Shown in pieces: positions 36,627 through 49,500 of a DNA stretch of 64,000 bases. The stretch is from the NCBI GenBank assembly GCA_010909165.1, contig VJWM01000068.1, forward strand, positions 744,001-808,000. The letters are read 5' to 3'. Numbering within the stretch: position 1 is the first letter of the stretch; every line of letters begins with the position of its first letter. Position numbers and translations under genes: made by a program. A model generated the notes under the pieces. That model ran no database searches. It was not told where the DNA came from and was given only the letters and a program-made list of their open reading frames with translations. The stretch comes from Anthoceros angustus (Eukaryota > Streptophyta > Anthocerotopsida > Anthocerotales > Anthocerotaceae).

Positions 36627-39600
36627 ATGCCTCTGGGACAACGTCCAGGGGATAACAGCGAGTCGCGGTATTGCGGGGCAGAAGTTGCCTTCTCTTATGA
36701 CATTGACCAAACCTTAGCCTTTGCATTGAATGGTTCCTTCGACTTCCTTGTCGCACCCTTGGTACGTGATGCTGTTCAAGCTGTAGCTGCTGGGATGTTG
36801 AATTTTGAGCCCTTGTTGCTTAACCTGGCATCCTGATGTTTTGAGACACTGTCCTTTACCGCGTCTTCGTATTCGGGTTTCCAGACAAGTCCGGATTACA
36901 GGCCTAGCAAGTTACAGGACATCGGAGGAGGAACTCCTGTCCCTCCGTTCGCAGGGTCTGATCTAGTTCTTAGTCCGTCTCAGTGGAGTAGTCACATTGT
37001 TGGTGCGTTCCTCGACCAGCTTGTACTTTGGTGCTTGTTGCCCAGGAGACCGTGATTTTTGCATTGCCATCTCGTCACTTATGGAGGCCATCGTATTGCA
37101 TCACAGGGAAGATCAGTTCATGGATCGACCTTGATTCTCAGGACGAGGTAGCACGTTTGGATGGAGAAACTACCCTGAAGCAGGAGCTGGGATGGGCAAG
37201 TCACCTGTCATTGCAGGTATTATTTCTCGACGGTTTATGCATGTTTGGTATTCTTCCCGGTGGGTTTTTTTTATGTCTGCACCAGTGCCTGAACATGGGA
37301 CCAAGCCACTGTGTTACTATCACTGAGTTGTCTTATGTGCTTTAGGCATGTCTGTTGCCCACTCCGAAGGCTCTGAATTGTGGCAACTATGCACGCGGCG
37401 TCAATCAAACACTTCAAGGGCTATCAAACATGCAGGTGCATATGCATCTTCAAAAATGTTGCTGTCGAAGGGTTCTCGTTCCACAAAGTGGATTGGTCCT
37501 GATGTGATGTTGGTGCTGCAAACAGTTATGGTTGCGGATACCCCTTGTGAGTCCCGAATTGCAAGAAGCTGAGGGTACAGCAGCAGAAGATGCTGTCTTC
37601 CTGGTACATTTCCTGAAGTTTTGGATCCTCTCTCTCTTTAAGTTCTTTCATCTCTTATTTGGTCTGTGCTGATCAAGAATTCGATGGATTGGGATTGTGC
37701 AGAAACGGGATGCTATCACCGGGCGCCCTGCAAGTGATTCCTGGGAGTGGTGGAATATGTTTAGAGCACTTTGTGAGCATCACAATCAGCTCTCCGTTGC
37801 CCTTGATATCACGTGAGCTCCATGTTTGATGATGCAACTTTGTGCAGCTGTGGGGGTGGTATTTTTTTGTTTGACGCTTGGTCAGTGCAAAACTCATGGC
37901 CCGTCGCTTTGCACTGATCTAGGGCTTCCTTACCATCTCCAAACTCCATGAAGCGTTGGATCGGAGAACCCCTGAAGGCAGCTGTGGTGCATACTAGTGT
38001 AAGTATTGTGCAGTGTTGCGCCATGGGAGTTTTTGGTTCCATGTTTACTAAAGTTTCCGTGATATGCTTGGTAACTGACGTTTAAAGCTACTGGTGACAA
38101 GCATGGGGCAGGTATTAAAGCAGTCAACTCATCGAACTGTTGGTTGTCGTGTTGCAGGCGTTCTTGACAAATAAACGCGGATATCCCTGTCTATCCAAAC
38201 GGCATCAGAATTTCATTGTGACCCTTTTTAACCACAATGTGCAGGTAATAAAGTCTACTTACTGTGTGGTTTTGCAGTGACTAAGCAAATGTGTTGTCTT
38301 TTGTCAAGGTCTGAAACGTCTTACAATAACTTTCATGGCACAAATGCAGGTTATCATTTCAGGAGAACCCCAGCAGCATGGTAGTGTAGGGGACTTGGGA
38401 GTGACAAGCGAGACAAGCAGTAATGGCTGTGATGGTAGGACACAGCTCTCTTCGTCTTGCAGACCTCAGGATTGACTTACATGTGGTTGAGAATGCAACT
38501 CCATGTCTCTTGCTGCTGTTCACATTGGTTTTATTGAAGTGTCTTCTGTTTGTCCTCTTGCAGACCTAGATGTATCATCTCTGAACCACCCATTAAGGCC
38601 ATACTTGGAGTACATTGCCCACCTGTACAGGCGCATGGATCCTCCTTCAGAACAAGAACGTTTTGAAGTGAGTGGCCTATGGTGCTGGTTTTCAGGTGTC
38701 TGGTATCCTTCACTGTGTCATCAGTCGCAAGACTGTTTCCTGTTTGGTCAATTCGTTTAATTCTTGAGGATCTCATGTGATTGCAGATTGGCTACAGAGA
38801 TTTTCTTCAGGCACCGTTGCAGGTATGCTTCGCTTTCCATTTTATTGTTCTCCCAAGTTAGCTGGCTGGCTGTCATTGCAATTGAACTGTGCATTCTGTT
38901 GAATCAGCCTTTAATGGACAACCTCGAAGCCCAGACATATGAGACCTTTGAAAAGGATGCTACAAAATATCGACAGGTTATGAGCCTAAACCCTTGGATA
39001 TCTCCCCAAAAGTCCTTTCCTAATTTTATAGAGATAGTGTCAATAGTGCCAAGCATATAGCTAGGTAGGTTATTTATTCCCATTTAGGTGATTTGTTAAG
39101 CCCGGAAGGAAAGTGGTTGACCTAGATTCCGTCTATCTTGATTCCGTTTGCACCTATGTTTCTTGTCTGTTGGCCATACCTGACAATCCCATGCCGGTGT
39201 TACATGGGGAGCAGTACCAGAAAGCAGTGCATGCGGCATTGCTTGACCGTGTGCCAGAGAAAGAGAGCTCAACAACGACAGTTGTAAGCTTATCTTACTT
39301 CTGATCGAGCCTTCCGTTGAGCTCTGTTTATAGCTGGATTTGCATCCTCTCCAAGCTTCTGAAAATGGAAATCTGAGCAGGTGCTGATGGTAGTTGGAGC
39401 AGGCAGGGGACCTCTTGTTAGAGCTTCTCTTCAGGTAAGTGTTAAGCAATTAATCTAGAGGCAGGTTCCTCGTTTTGCGTCAGTGTGGAATAAGGACAAG
39501 TTGATGGCAGGCGGCCAAGGAAGCTGGGAGAAAATTGCGCGTTTATGCCGTGGAGAAAAATCCAAATGCCGTAGTCACATTGCATGTACGTCCATCTACT

Positions 39601-41065
39601 TTCTGATAACTTGGGCTGAGTGCCTTGATTCCCAGCTTCTTCCTGACCTTCCTCTATCTTACTTTACTGTATGTGAAAATGCTGTGCAGAGTCTGATCAA
39701 GCTTGAAGGGTGGCAGAAACTGGTCACAGTTGTTTCCAGTGACATGCGGCAGTGGGCTGCGCCCGAGCAGGCTGACATCTTGGTATGTCTCTAATTTTGT
39801 TGGGTGCAGGCCTTTGTTAAATTCGCATCCAATTCTAGGGTTTTGTCAGGTGGATGCTGGAGCTCGGATGAAAAACGTGTGGAATGGTTGCTGATGTGGA
39901 TAGGTGAGCGAGTTGTTGGGGTCTTTTGGAGACAATGAGCTTTCTCCAGAATGTTTGGATGGTGCACAGAGGTTTTTGAAGAAAGACGGAATCTCGATTC
40001 CATCCTCGTAAGTTCCCTACATTCGAAAGCTCGGACTGCAGCACCTGTTCCCTCCCATAGCATTGATTACTCCTGTGACAATTCAGGTATACAAGCTTCA
40101 TTGGACCAATTACAGCTTCGAAACTTTACAACGATGTGAGACAAATTTCCAACTTGACACGTTTGTCTCTCCTGACTTTCCATAGTGATTGGCATGGTCA
40201 GGCAGAGGAAGGGCAGAACCATAACGTCTTAAGAAATCTCTAACTCGGTCGTGTGTGCTGTGTCAGGTGAAGTCTTACAACGACCTTGTGCACTTTGAAA
40301 CAGCCTATGTCGTGAAGCTTCACAGTGTCGCACGATTAGCTCCTCCTAAGCCGGTATAACACCCTTGTGGCTTTGATTATGTGCCGCCTGTGTGGTCGAT
40401 CGTCTATTTTCTCCTAAACTCATGGACGGCGTGGATCAGGTGTTCACTTTTGAGCATCCTAATCCGGACATTAAACCAGACAACAAGCGGTACAAGAAGC
40501 TGCTGTTTGAACTGCCTTCAGACACCGGATCTGCTCTGCTTCACGGTGAGAGAATCCACCATATCCATCATTCTAGGTGCTGGATGTTGTGTTGTGCGTG
40601 TAATTGTGACTTCAGAATTATGCTCCTTTCTGCAGGGTTTGCTGGCTACTTCGATGCTGTCCTTTACAAAGACGTTCACCTCGGGATAGAACCTTCAACA
40701 GCCACGCCAAACATGTTCAGCTGGTAAATTTCATGAACGATCGACAACCCATTTCTCAGCTATTCGATGTCACCTGGCACTGCATTTGTTTGACATGGTT
40801 ACTTTTTCAGGTTCGCCATATTTTTCCCTCTCCGCCAACCAATTTACATACCTGCTGGAGCACTGTTAGAAACTCATTTCTGGCGCTGCGTTGGTCCAAC
40901 AAAGGTGAGCGTTTAACATTTCTGACACTTCGGAATGACTCCTATTAACTGACAAGAACTTCTTGGCTGACTGGCATCCAGGTATGGTATGAGTGGGCGG
41001 TCAGTGCTCCGTCTGTCTCTTCCATTCATAATACGCATGGGCGATCATATTGGGTCGGGCTGTAG
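36627..41065 (+). CDS. PRMT5: Protein arginine methyltransferase 5 (PRMT5), multi-exon
   Basis: About twenty short exons translate to a near full-length plant PRMT5. The first exon (36627-36761) starts [17 protein letters not shown]. Later exons give [17 protein letters not shown] (37110), [17 protein letters not shown] (37390), [11 protein letters not shown] (38790) and [17 protein letters not shown] (38910). The Phe of TFEKD is the residue that favours symmetric dimethylation. The SAM site [14 protein letters not shown] is at about 39390, [12 protein letters not shown] at 39550 and the double-E loop [15 protein letters not shown] at 39905. The last exon (40982-41065) ends GRSYWVGL, the usual C terminus. 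PRMT5 symmetrically dimethylates arginines of histones and spliceosomal Sm proteins. I see no break in the exons I could follow. The exon near 37436-37520 is the least certain. Confidence 0.95.
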
Positions 41066-41161
41066 ACGGAAATGTGGAGTAAATGTTTTGCACACTGGAC
41101 AACAGTGGGAGTTTCTTGATTGCAACGTCGGTGTATCAATTTCAACCTAAGTTAATTTCAC

Positions 41162-42809
41162 CTATACCGCCAATTTTGAATTTTGGCCAAGAAAGTCCGC
41201 ATAGGTATTGTACATTGGTTCTGTGGCCATCACAGATCCAAAAAACTCCGCGACTTTTACCTGCAACGAATTTGTTTACAGGAATTTTTATGCAAAGTGT
41301 TAAAATGGGAAACGTCAAGCTTGTCACCCTTTCCCAGATAGCTACGTGGCATACCTTGTTCAAAGGTCGAGGAAACAGATCTGTCTTGTACTCGGCGTGA
41401 GACAGCAGCAAGGCGGGGTCGTAGGATTGAAATAGGCTGCCAGCAGCAACAACGAGCAATGAAAAAGGCAGCGTACAAGGAAGGATTAGGATGGACATGT
41501 CTTCGTGCTTCTCATTGCCACCCACCTTTGCACCGTGGAATTGCTGTTGATCCTAATATTTTCAAAAAACTGTAGAGTGTAATAGGTGAAACGATCCACC
41601 ACGGAAACTCCTACCTGCAGGTCAATTATAATGCTTTAAGACACCAGACGGAAAGCTTTGAGAGCAAGTTGCATCCACGCATTCCAGAAAGCTAGTTGGG
41701 TTGTCGTCTGAAAGGTAGTAAGGAGTAAGGACTGAGACCATACATCGGGATCAAGGTGATGGGAGTATGAGCTTTCACCCTTAACACTGCTCCCGATTGC
41801 CAGAACACCAGGTGAATACACCTGCACCAGTGTGGACAAACATATTAGCTGGTCGGACAAGACTACTTTCACTCAAGCTCTGTTCCATGTGACAAACCTC
41901 TGAATGAAGGGTCGCAGCTTGACAGGTGTCCACCATCAATAGGACTTCCTTGTACCTGTGTTCCCACACCTTTTACATAAGAGAAGGGCATACATACCGC
42001 TGCAGTAGGCTATACATACAGCTCTGATGGTCATAATTCTAACCCTGAAACTCTGCACCATCCAAACACTTTCACAACATCGCTAAAGACCTTTTCTTTT
42101 CATGCATTTGAGCCAGGGCATCTGCGATGTCCCTACTCTGAACCTCTTCTGCATCCTGGAATTTCAAGAATTTGTCTCCTCCATGTCCTGTCATGTACAC
42201 AAGAATGTGGCTACCCGCATCACTCAATAACCGCTTCGATCGGGGCACTGCTGGGGCATGTCGACCAGTCAAAACACGAAGAAAATTCTCGACTGTCACC
42301 TCATAACCACGATAGTCAACCTGGGCAAACCAAACGTTCGTCATCTCCTTCATAAGCTACATCACTATAAGCTGCACACCAGAGCGCAGGAAGTCACCTC
42401 CACGTTGTCTCCATAGAGATTTATATGATGATTCTTATTGTTGAAAACTTGGGCGGGGTGGCAATTCCTTGAATTGCAGGCCATATCATCCGCCAGCATT
42501 AAAATGATATTGCTGTCGGGTATACCTAACCTCTTCACCGTCCTGCACTCAGCATCCTAGAACATTAGGCGAGAGAGAAGCTCCGGTGCTACCTAGCTCC
42601 AAAACCAACCCAGCACGGACTAAGCTTGCCTGTATAGAGACAGTGTGTTGGCCATGTGGCGGTAATTGAACCTGCAGCACAAGCCATTAGGGCAGAGAAT
42701 ACACAGACGGTCCAGAAAGCAAGTGCGATCTGGGAGATCAAAGGAGAAAACTCACCAATACCGAGAAGTGCAGACAAGGACAGCCCAATTGTTTGTGTGA
42801 GAAGCTGCA
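41162..42809 (-). CDS. GPI8: GPI-anchor transamidase catalytic subunit GPI8/PIG-K (5' end not found)
   Basis: Nine exons on the minus strand join in frame: 42756-42809, 42631-42671, 42398-42543, 42091-42320, 41898-41955, 41754-41821, 41526-41614, 41355-41436 and 41162-41260. They give [80 protein letters not shown] and [13 protein letters not shown]. Next come [45 protein letters not shown] and a C terminus [18 protein letters not shown]. The catalytic His (TGHGGD) and Cys (DTCQA) of this C13 cysteine-peptidase family are present. The enzyme, in the ER membrane complex, cleaves the C-terminal signal and attaches the GPI anchor. The exon with the signal peptide lies upstream and was not identified. 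Confidence 0.93.
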
Positions 42810-44125
42810 ACTAGCACTACCAGGATCTGCCATGCCAGAAGCGACCATAACAGCGTCTGACCACAACTCCTCATAGCGTTGCAGTGCAAAGTAGAAAGTG
42901 CAACGCTTGACCCCACGCACATTAACCACTGCCCGTAAACCCTGACTCGAGGTTTTGAGCCTACGGGTTCTGCACATGCACTGTAAATGTCAATCCTGGT
43001 AGCTGCCGTCGAAGTAAAGTTTAAACCAAACCATCCTAGCCGGCCATATATGCCGCCACCCTGTGAGAGACAGACATGGACACGTTTACGAGGAACTGCG
43101 AAGGGGCGCCGTGGTCGATATGCTCCTCGTCAGCCTGACAGTGTGGGAGCAGAGGTTGCATCTGGGCTGGCTCTTGTATGGAAAAACGTGGTCTGGGCAG
43201 GACCATCCACAAAAAGAATCGTCACATCTGCTCCACACAAAGAATCACAGGTGCTGGCACCATGGATTTAGACACTGTAACCCCGGTATTATGCTATTAA
43301 TATCTGGTAACGGCACTGTGACCAAGCCCCATCAGAGTGGTTGCAAGGACAAATCCGAGTCAATCCGGTAACACAGCAGGTGGTCAGCATTGCAGTCATG
43401 TGCCCAACAAATCCATGGCAGATGCAGCACGCACATCCTGATTCATTGTCTTAAGCCTAAAAGCAGCCCCAGTCTGCGGAAAGTAACAACTTTGAGGTGG
43501 GCCACAACAGGACAAGGTTACAGACACACAACAGGCACGTCTGCAGTCCCATGCAGGCTGCATTCAGGCAGGCTCTTCCGGGGCGCAGGCCAAGGAATCT
43601 GGAAAGTGCAACAGGTACTGGAGACTCATCAGATGACATGTTGTATGGAGCAACGCGTTCTAGAACCCAGAAATCAATCTGTGTTTGCTAAAACGATGCT
43701 GCGGGGACCACAACACTGCAGTGCCGTCAAGTACCTTATAGGCGCACTTTACAGAGGCGTCATCCAGCCAGGTCTCGAGCAGGGAACGGTGCACACTACA
43801 AATGAAGCAAGCTCGCCTGCCCCCAGCTGTGTGGAATTGGCCTTGCCAGTCGCCTAGAGTAGAGTGTCCGTCATTGGTCTCTCCGGTTCTGTCCACAGGG
43901 AATTCGTCCGCCCCTTTCCAGTGTGCTCCAGCCTCCAAGTTTGACGAGGCGGGGGAGATTTCCAGACTTAGTGTAGTTCCCTCCACGCAGCTTCTCATGC
44001 TCTGATCCTTCCAATTGCCTGTCATCCGTGTTCGCAGGATTCTTGGATTTAGATAGGTCTGCCTCTTGTCTCGCAGGATATTTGAATTTTTATTCAGTCC
44101 CCATCCTCCAGGCTGTTGTTCTGCG
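42810..44125. other. Region between GPI8 and a possible small gene
   Basis: It should contain the first GPI8 exon and promoter. No frame here resembles a signal peptide joined to the NNWAVLV exon convincingly. Long open frames on both strands between 43000 and 44000 look like chance frames. Confidence 0.4.
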
Positions 44126-44533
44126 ATGAAGATCGTGTCGGGGCTCATTCCAAGCTCCATAAGAAACTTCATCAAGGAGCAGAAGAATGGCAAGGTGGAA
44201 ATGACAGAGGAAAGGAGGCATGAGATCGCGCAGAAGATCATTGCCAAGACATTAAAGCTGGCAGATCCGCCTGAACGGAGCAAGTGGCGGACTTCTGCGA
44301 TGAGGTTCAGGAAGAAGTTGGCGCCAGCAGTGACCAAAGTGGCTGGTGCCGGTGTCGCACATGTAAGGGATGTTGTGTCGATGCCGGCGAGATTCAGTTT
44401 TGCCGATGCTGGAGGTCGATTCAGCACCGAGGGATTTTCAAGTCCCAGAAGATTCAGTGATGTTGGACTCTTCGGACATCCAAAACGACATGTGACGGGG
44501 GATGAAACGTTGTCGCTGCTGGATGTCGAATGA
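44126..44533 (+). CDS. Possible small basic protein, unrecognised (135 aa)
   Basis: From the ATG at 44126 the frame reads MKIVSGLIPSSIRNFIKEQK, then a lysine- and arginine-rich part with EERRHEIAQKIIAKTLKLAD and KWRTSAMRFRKKLAPAV. The tail is Ser/Phe/Arg-rich and ends SLLDVE. The amphipathic, charged composition looks like real protein. It may be a single-exon gene or the last exon of a larger one. An upstream in-frame start exists at 44066. A 395-codon frame on the other strand spans the same DNA and is probably its shadow. No family is recognised. Confidence 0.4.
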   Translation: MKIVSGLIPSSIRNFIKEQKNGKVEMTEERRHEIAQKIIAKTLKLADPPERSKWRTSAMRFRKKLAPAVTKVAGAGVAHVRDVVSMPARFSFADAGGRFSTEGFSSPRRFSDVGLFGHPKRHVTGDETLSLLDVE

Positions 44534-44996
44534 CAAACGTTCTTGTCTTTAGGGTGTTGAATGAGAAGTGTAACACTGAAGGATGCAAACTGACACAATT
44601 CGAGAGCCAGATGCTTGAGGCTGTCCGCAGATGGAGCTGAATGGAAGCCGAATGTGAGATGGATCTGGGAAGTAGAATTCCTGTGCCCTCCAGCCGCACA
44701 GAATCCAATTTTGAACCCGTGATTCCAAACTGGCCTCCAGTCTGTTGCACTATATACTGCAGTCCACTCGTGTGGATGTGTCAAAGTATTTCGGTTTGAT
44801 TGTTGTTCCAGGGGCATAGTTAGCAGCTGCTGGAACACTATATCCATGTCCCATGGAGCCCTTCCACACTCGCTACGGGAAGGAAAACAGATTCTGCATG
44901 CTGCTTAGGAGACCTTGAGATGGACACATGGAATGACTCTGAGCATGTTTTCTAGTGGAGTAGTTCCATCAGTACCCATATATTCTTTTGTTGCCA

Positions 44997-45250
44997 TGAA
45001 AATATCAGAGTTGTTGGGTACCATTCCTACAGTTTGTCATGATAATACTAGTTCAACTCTTGTATCGAATACATTCGAGTTATTGGGTACCATTCTTGCA
45101 ATTTTTCATGATAATACCAGTTCAACTCTTGTATCACATGATAGGCGAATACATTAGAGTTGTTGTTCACCATTCCTGTTGTTTGTCTGATAATACTAGT
45201 TCAACTCTTGTATCACACGATAATACTAGTTCAGCTATTGCATCACATCG
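44997..45250. repeat. Minisatellite A, period about 70-80 bp
   Basis: Three to four imperfect units each contain GATAATACTAGTTCAACTC (at 45041, 45110 and 45189, then a partial at about 45220). Between them lies a GAGTTGTTGGGTACCATTC-like word. Confidence 0.85.
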
Positions 45251-45398
45251 TTTTGAAAGAGCGGTAGTTCTCATTACATATTCTCTTCATGCAAACACCC
45301 ACGCCCTACAAAGGAATAATAAACTTGCCTCTAAAAATGCAAATATATATAAGAATACATGCAAGAATGGGTACTTTCATAGTTTTTTCAATGTACCG

Positions 45399-45601
45399 AA
45401 AGGAGGTAGTCATGAAAAGAATGGTTGACTATTATCATATAATAATATATGATAACAACGTGTTGAAAGGAGGTAGTTATGAAAAGAATGGTTGACTATT
45501 ATCATATGATAATATATGATAACAACGTGTTTGAAAGGAGGTAGTCATGAAAAGAATGGTTGACTATTATCATATAATAATAATATATGATAAAAACGTG
45601 T
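45399..45601. repeat. Minisatellite B, three units of 67-68 bp
   Basis: Units start AAAGGAGGTAGTCATGAAAA at 45399, 45466 and 45534. Each has an AT-rich core. In unit 2 the core includes the 16-bp palindrome ATTATCATATGATAAT; in the others it is an interrupted version. Confidence 0.9.
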
Positions 45602-45893
45602 TAAAAATATACAAAAGAAGAAAAATCATCACTTGTGGACTGACGTTTATGTTTCAATTATGAACACTTAAGTATTGTTGGTTATATGATGAAATTCATG
45701 ATTGAATAGTGTGTAGCATACGACTAGTTAGAAGAATTGAATTGAATTGGTTATTACAAGGCATACGACTCATGATAGGATTGAGTTGTTTTAAACCCTG
45801 GTAGTGTTTAAAGGCCAATTAGTAATCCATTGCGAATTCCATTCATTGGAAGCTTGCAAATGAATATCTTTGCTAGGCTGATCACAAAGTTCC

Positions 45894-46205
45894 GTGTGCT
45901 TTGTGAGAAGGTATGAATGTATAAGCCTAGCTCGGTGTGCTTTGTGAGAAGGTATGAATGTATAAACCTAGCTCGGTGTGCGTTGTGAGAAATGTATCAA
46001 CTTTGCACAGTGTGCTTTGTAAGAAAGTATAAATCTATCAGCCTTACTTAGTGTGCTTTGTGAGAAGATATAAGTCTATCAGCAGCCTAGCTGAGAGTGC
46101 CTTGTGAGCATGTATGAATCTTTCATCTTTGCCGGTGTGCTTATGGGAAGGTATGCTTTGTGAGAAGGTGTGCTTATGGGAAGGTATGCTTTGTGAGAAG
46201 GTTCG
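45894..46205. repeat. Minisatellite C, period about 41 bp
   Basis: The word GTGTGCTTTGTGAGAAGGTA recurs at 45894, 45935, 45976 (altered) and later with increasing decay to about 46205. Confidence 0.85.
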
Positions 46206-46558
46206 GAGTTTGTATGTCACATGTCAAAGTCTTTAGCTCGTACTTATATGTGTTTTCTAAAGTTCTAGGTCAGAGGTAAAAAGCAACGGGTTGCTAAGAT
46301 CTCAAAAAGAACCTAGAGAGTCAATTGACCATGCCAATAATGTACAGAAAGCTCAAAAAGACAAGCTCCAACATCAATGCCTCCAATGCGCTACTAGGTA
46401 TTCTAAACCTCCGCATTACGGATACACAAAATTTCTGGCCCTCCCTTGTTGAGCCAGATTCAATGGTTCGCTGTAGGAAATTTACAAAGCCTGCAATGTG
46501 CATCTTTGTCCAATGCAAGGAGAATCTTTTAGGACATCAAATGCCTATCATCACCCGA

Positions 46559-49500
46559 CTATGCCCTGAACAAATACCGCAAATCTGACTCGGACAGCCG
46601 AGTTCTTTGCTCCGTGAGCTCTGTCTCGCCAAAAGCGGAAGCAACCAGCTGCCTTTTATTGTCCTGCACAACCGAGAACAACAAGTCATCAGAAGTGAGT
46701 CAAAGAGGAGCTACATCCTACAGACAGGATTTGTAAACGGTGGACTAACCAACCTGCAACGCTAAAATGCGGTCCTCAATTGTGTTCTTGACTGTGAAAC
46801 GGGACACTTTCACAGGGCGGGTTTGTCCAATGCGATGTGCACGATCAATAGCCTGATCTTCAGTTGTGGGATTCCACCAAATGTCCATCAGCAGGACATG
46901 AGATGCAGAGACCATGTTCAGCCCCAAGCTTGCTGCCTTCAAGGACATGATAATAACATTGACCTGCAAGAATCAAAGCAAGATGAGAAACCAGGTACCT
47001 CAAAGTTGGTCAGTCACACTGGAATATCATCTGGGCATCGATGACCAAGGATAGCAAATACTGACCTCAGGAACTGTGTTGAACTCATGGACAGCGCGAT
47101 CTCTGGCATTAACGGACATAGTACCATCCAGCCGTCTGTAGCAAAATCCTGCTTCCTTCAACGGGGTTTCCAGCAGATCAAGCATGCTTGTCCACTGTGA
47201 AAACACGATAGCCTTTTCCGTTGCAACTGAATGCTTTGTAAGGACATAGCTTTTGTCAACTTCAACCAGCGGACCTGTCTTTTCTCCCTTTACTTCAAGC
47301 CGCCCTCTGTGTGTCAGTACCTCTGATCCAACAGTGTCAGGCAAAATTCCTACCGTCTTGTCAGTCACCTGCAACTTTGGTAGTGCCATAAGTGTACTGA
47401 TGACAGCATCTATCTTAGATGAAGAAACCCAAGCTTGGTGTGCCTCCGAGTCCAGAGTTGACTGCTGGCCCTTCACCAGTGTTGCATCGTCCAATATTGT
47501 GGCCTGGCCATTCAATGCAGCAAGAGAGTACAGTTGAGATGATTTCAGAGCCTTCCTACACCCAGAAAATGGGCAAATTGTATCATCTCCCGCTCCCAGG
47601 TGCTGTAATATGCACTGCTCACAGAAGACATGAGAGCAGGAGGTCACAACTGCTTCCTCAAGGGCATCCTGCAGAGAGATTGAAGGAGTCAGTAACAAAT
47701 CACGAAGGGAACCGGGTGATACAAAGAAAAAATGATCGCAAGATTCACAAAACGATGATGAAAACCCACTTGTGCTTAAGTGGCTAAATAAAATCTGATC
47801 AAATGTCTTTGGAGAAAACAAGGGGATTCAAGCATACATTGCATATGGAGCAGATAGAAATGTTGTCCTCCACCAAGGCCAGCAGCTGCCTTCGCTTGAT
47901 CTCAGGCAATGTGCGAACTGAGTCAACAGTAGATTGCTGGCGACACCGTGAACTAAGGCCCTTTACGAGCTGCCTGTGATCACATGCCTGGCGTAGTCGC
48001 AGCAGCAACCACAATATGTTGACATAGTTGTTCTGAACAGTTCCAGCTGCTGCATACATCTACACCATTCCAAAGTGACAAGGGCACGGCAGGTTAGCTT
48101 GAATATTTCACTTTGTGATAAACAAATATAACAAGCTGGATCAACCAACTATGGAATCAATGCTACTTAAAGACCTACCTGAAACTGCTCCCGAGACTCT
48201 TTCTCAAGACAAGTGTAAAACGCACGTTCATCAGGAGTGAATTCTGCTTGTTTCAGTTCCACAATTCGAGGAGGCAACTTCACTATTGGCTCTCCATCAA
48301 TAAGGGTACCTGGACAAGCTGACAAAGGTTATGCTGCTGTTGTCTGAATTGCAATATACATGAAAAGAGACTAAGAATATGTATCAGCCTGAACAGACTA
48401 GAGAGAGAGTACGTTTTCTTTATCTATGGAACTAAGCTGTTCCAACATAGAGTACTATTCTTGGACCAAGTACTGACCTTTAGTGCGCCGCAGCAGAATT
48501 CCACGTAAAATAGCTTGCAACTCACGATATCCTTCGGCAGGAAACCGGGTGATTTTATCTTTTATTCTGGCCCGAAACTCATTGTATTTATCATATGGTG
48601 AGTATCTCAGAAACCGGAAGTAACTGTAGAGGTCATCAATGGAGTTCTGAATGGGTGTTCCACTCAGACACCACCTCCTCTTGGCCCTCAAACCCCAGGC
48701 AGCACGAGCAACCTGGGTTTTTCCATTCTTAATGCTTTGGGCTTCATCAAGAATAACCCGAAACCATGCAACCCTTGCCAAAGGCCCAGCATCTGAATGA
48801 GCTGCAACACCATCTTGTCCCTCAGTACCTCTCCCCCTTGACTTCTTCCTCCCTTTGTCTGCTTTCTTTGCAGCCTTGGCTTGGAAGAAGCTGTTGTTTA
48901 GCCCGTAGTCACTGTAGTTCCTTTTCTCTTCTTCCTGTTCCTCAGGAGATGGTTGCAAAGGCACCTCCAAACCAAGAATTGAGTATGTGGTCAGCACCAC
49001 ATCATATTTTGCGAGCTCTTCTGGATCACGTGTCCTGCTTCCTCCGTGATATATCACAAATGCAAGTCCTGCATTAGGGGACACTCTGGTCCGTAGTTCA
49101 TTTGCCCATTGTCTCAGCACACTTGTGGGGCACACAACCAGAGTGCCTGCTGCTGGCCTTCCCTTTGCTGGGAAACAAGCACCATGGTTCGACATCTTGT
49201 CATCAACATGACAACGCTCATTTGCTATTGATTCCAGAAGTTCAAATTGTTCCATAGATCGCTTGATTGGAAAACCTTTGCTCTCCTCCTCATCCTCAAT
49301 ATGAACAGTCTGAGGCTCTAGCAGTAAGGGATGTGAATTTTCAGAATCTACATTCCGAGGTGGTGGTCTGTTTTTCAAAATAAGAGAGATCATTGAGATC
49401 GTCTTTCCAAGACCCTAGCACAGACAAGGACATGAACAATGTGAGCATATGAAATGTGCATGCATTCATTCATCTATTTCATTCTAAAGAATGAATTTCG

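Larger units (their letters stand above)
44534..46558. other. Intergenic region rich in minisatellites
   Basis: After about 400 bp of unremarkable sequence, three different minisatellites follow in series, described separately. No gene is seen. The stretch ends at the stop codon of the SNF2 gene. Confidence 0.6.

Noticed and set aside
41640-41740. A minus-strand stretch with TTQLAFW that looks like part of GPI8.
   Set aside because: The true GPI8 exon for this region ([14 protein letters not shown]) lies at 41526-41614 with correct splice sites and frame, so this stretch is intron.
43660-44847. A 395-codon minus-strand open frame.
   Set aside because: Its composition is low-complexity Ser/Leu/His and it contains the reverse of a more protein-like plus-strand frame. 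No family match is recognised.
44997-46205. Regularly spaced repeats that might suggest a CRISPR array.
   Set aside because: The repeats are head-to-tail minisatellites without unique spacers, in a plant nuclear context with no cas genes.
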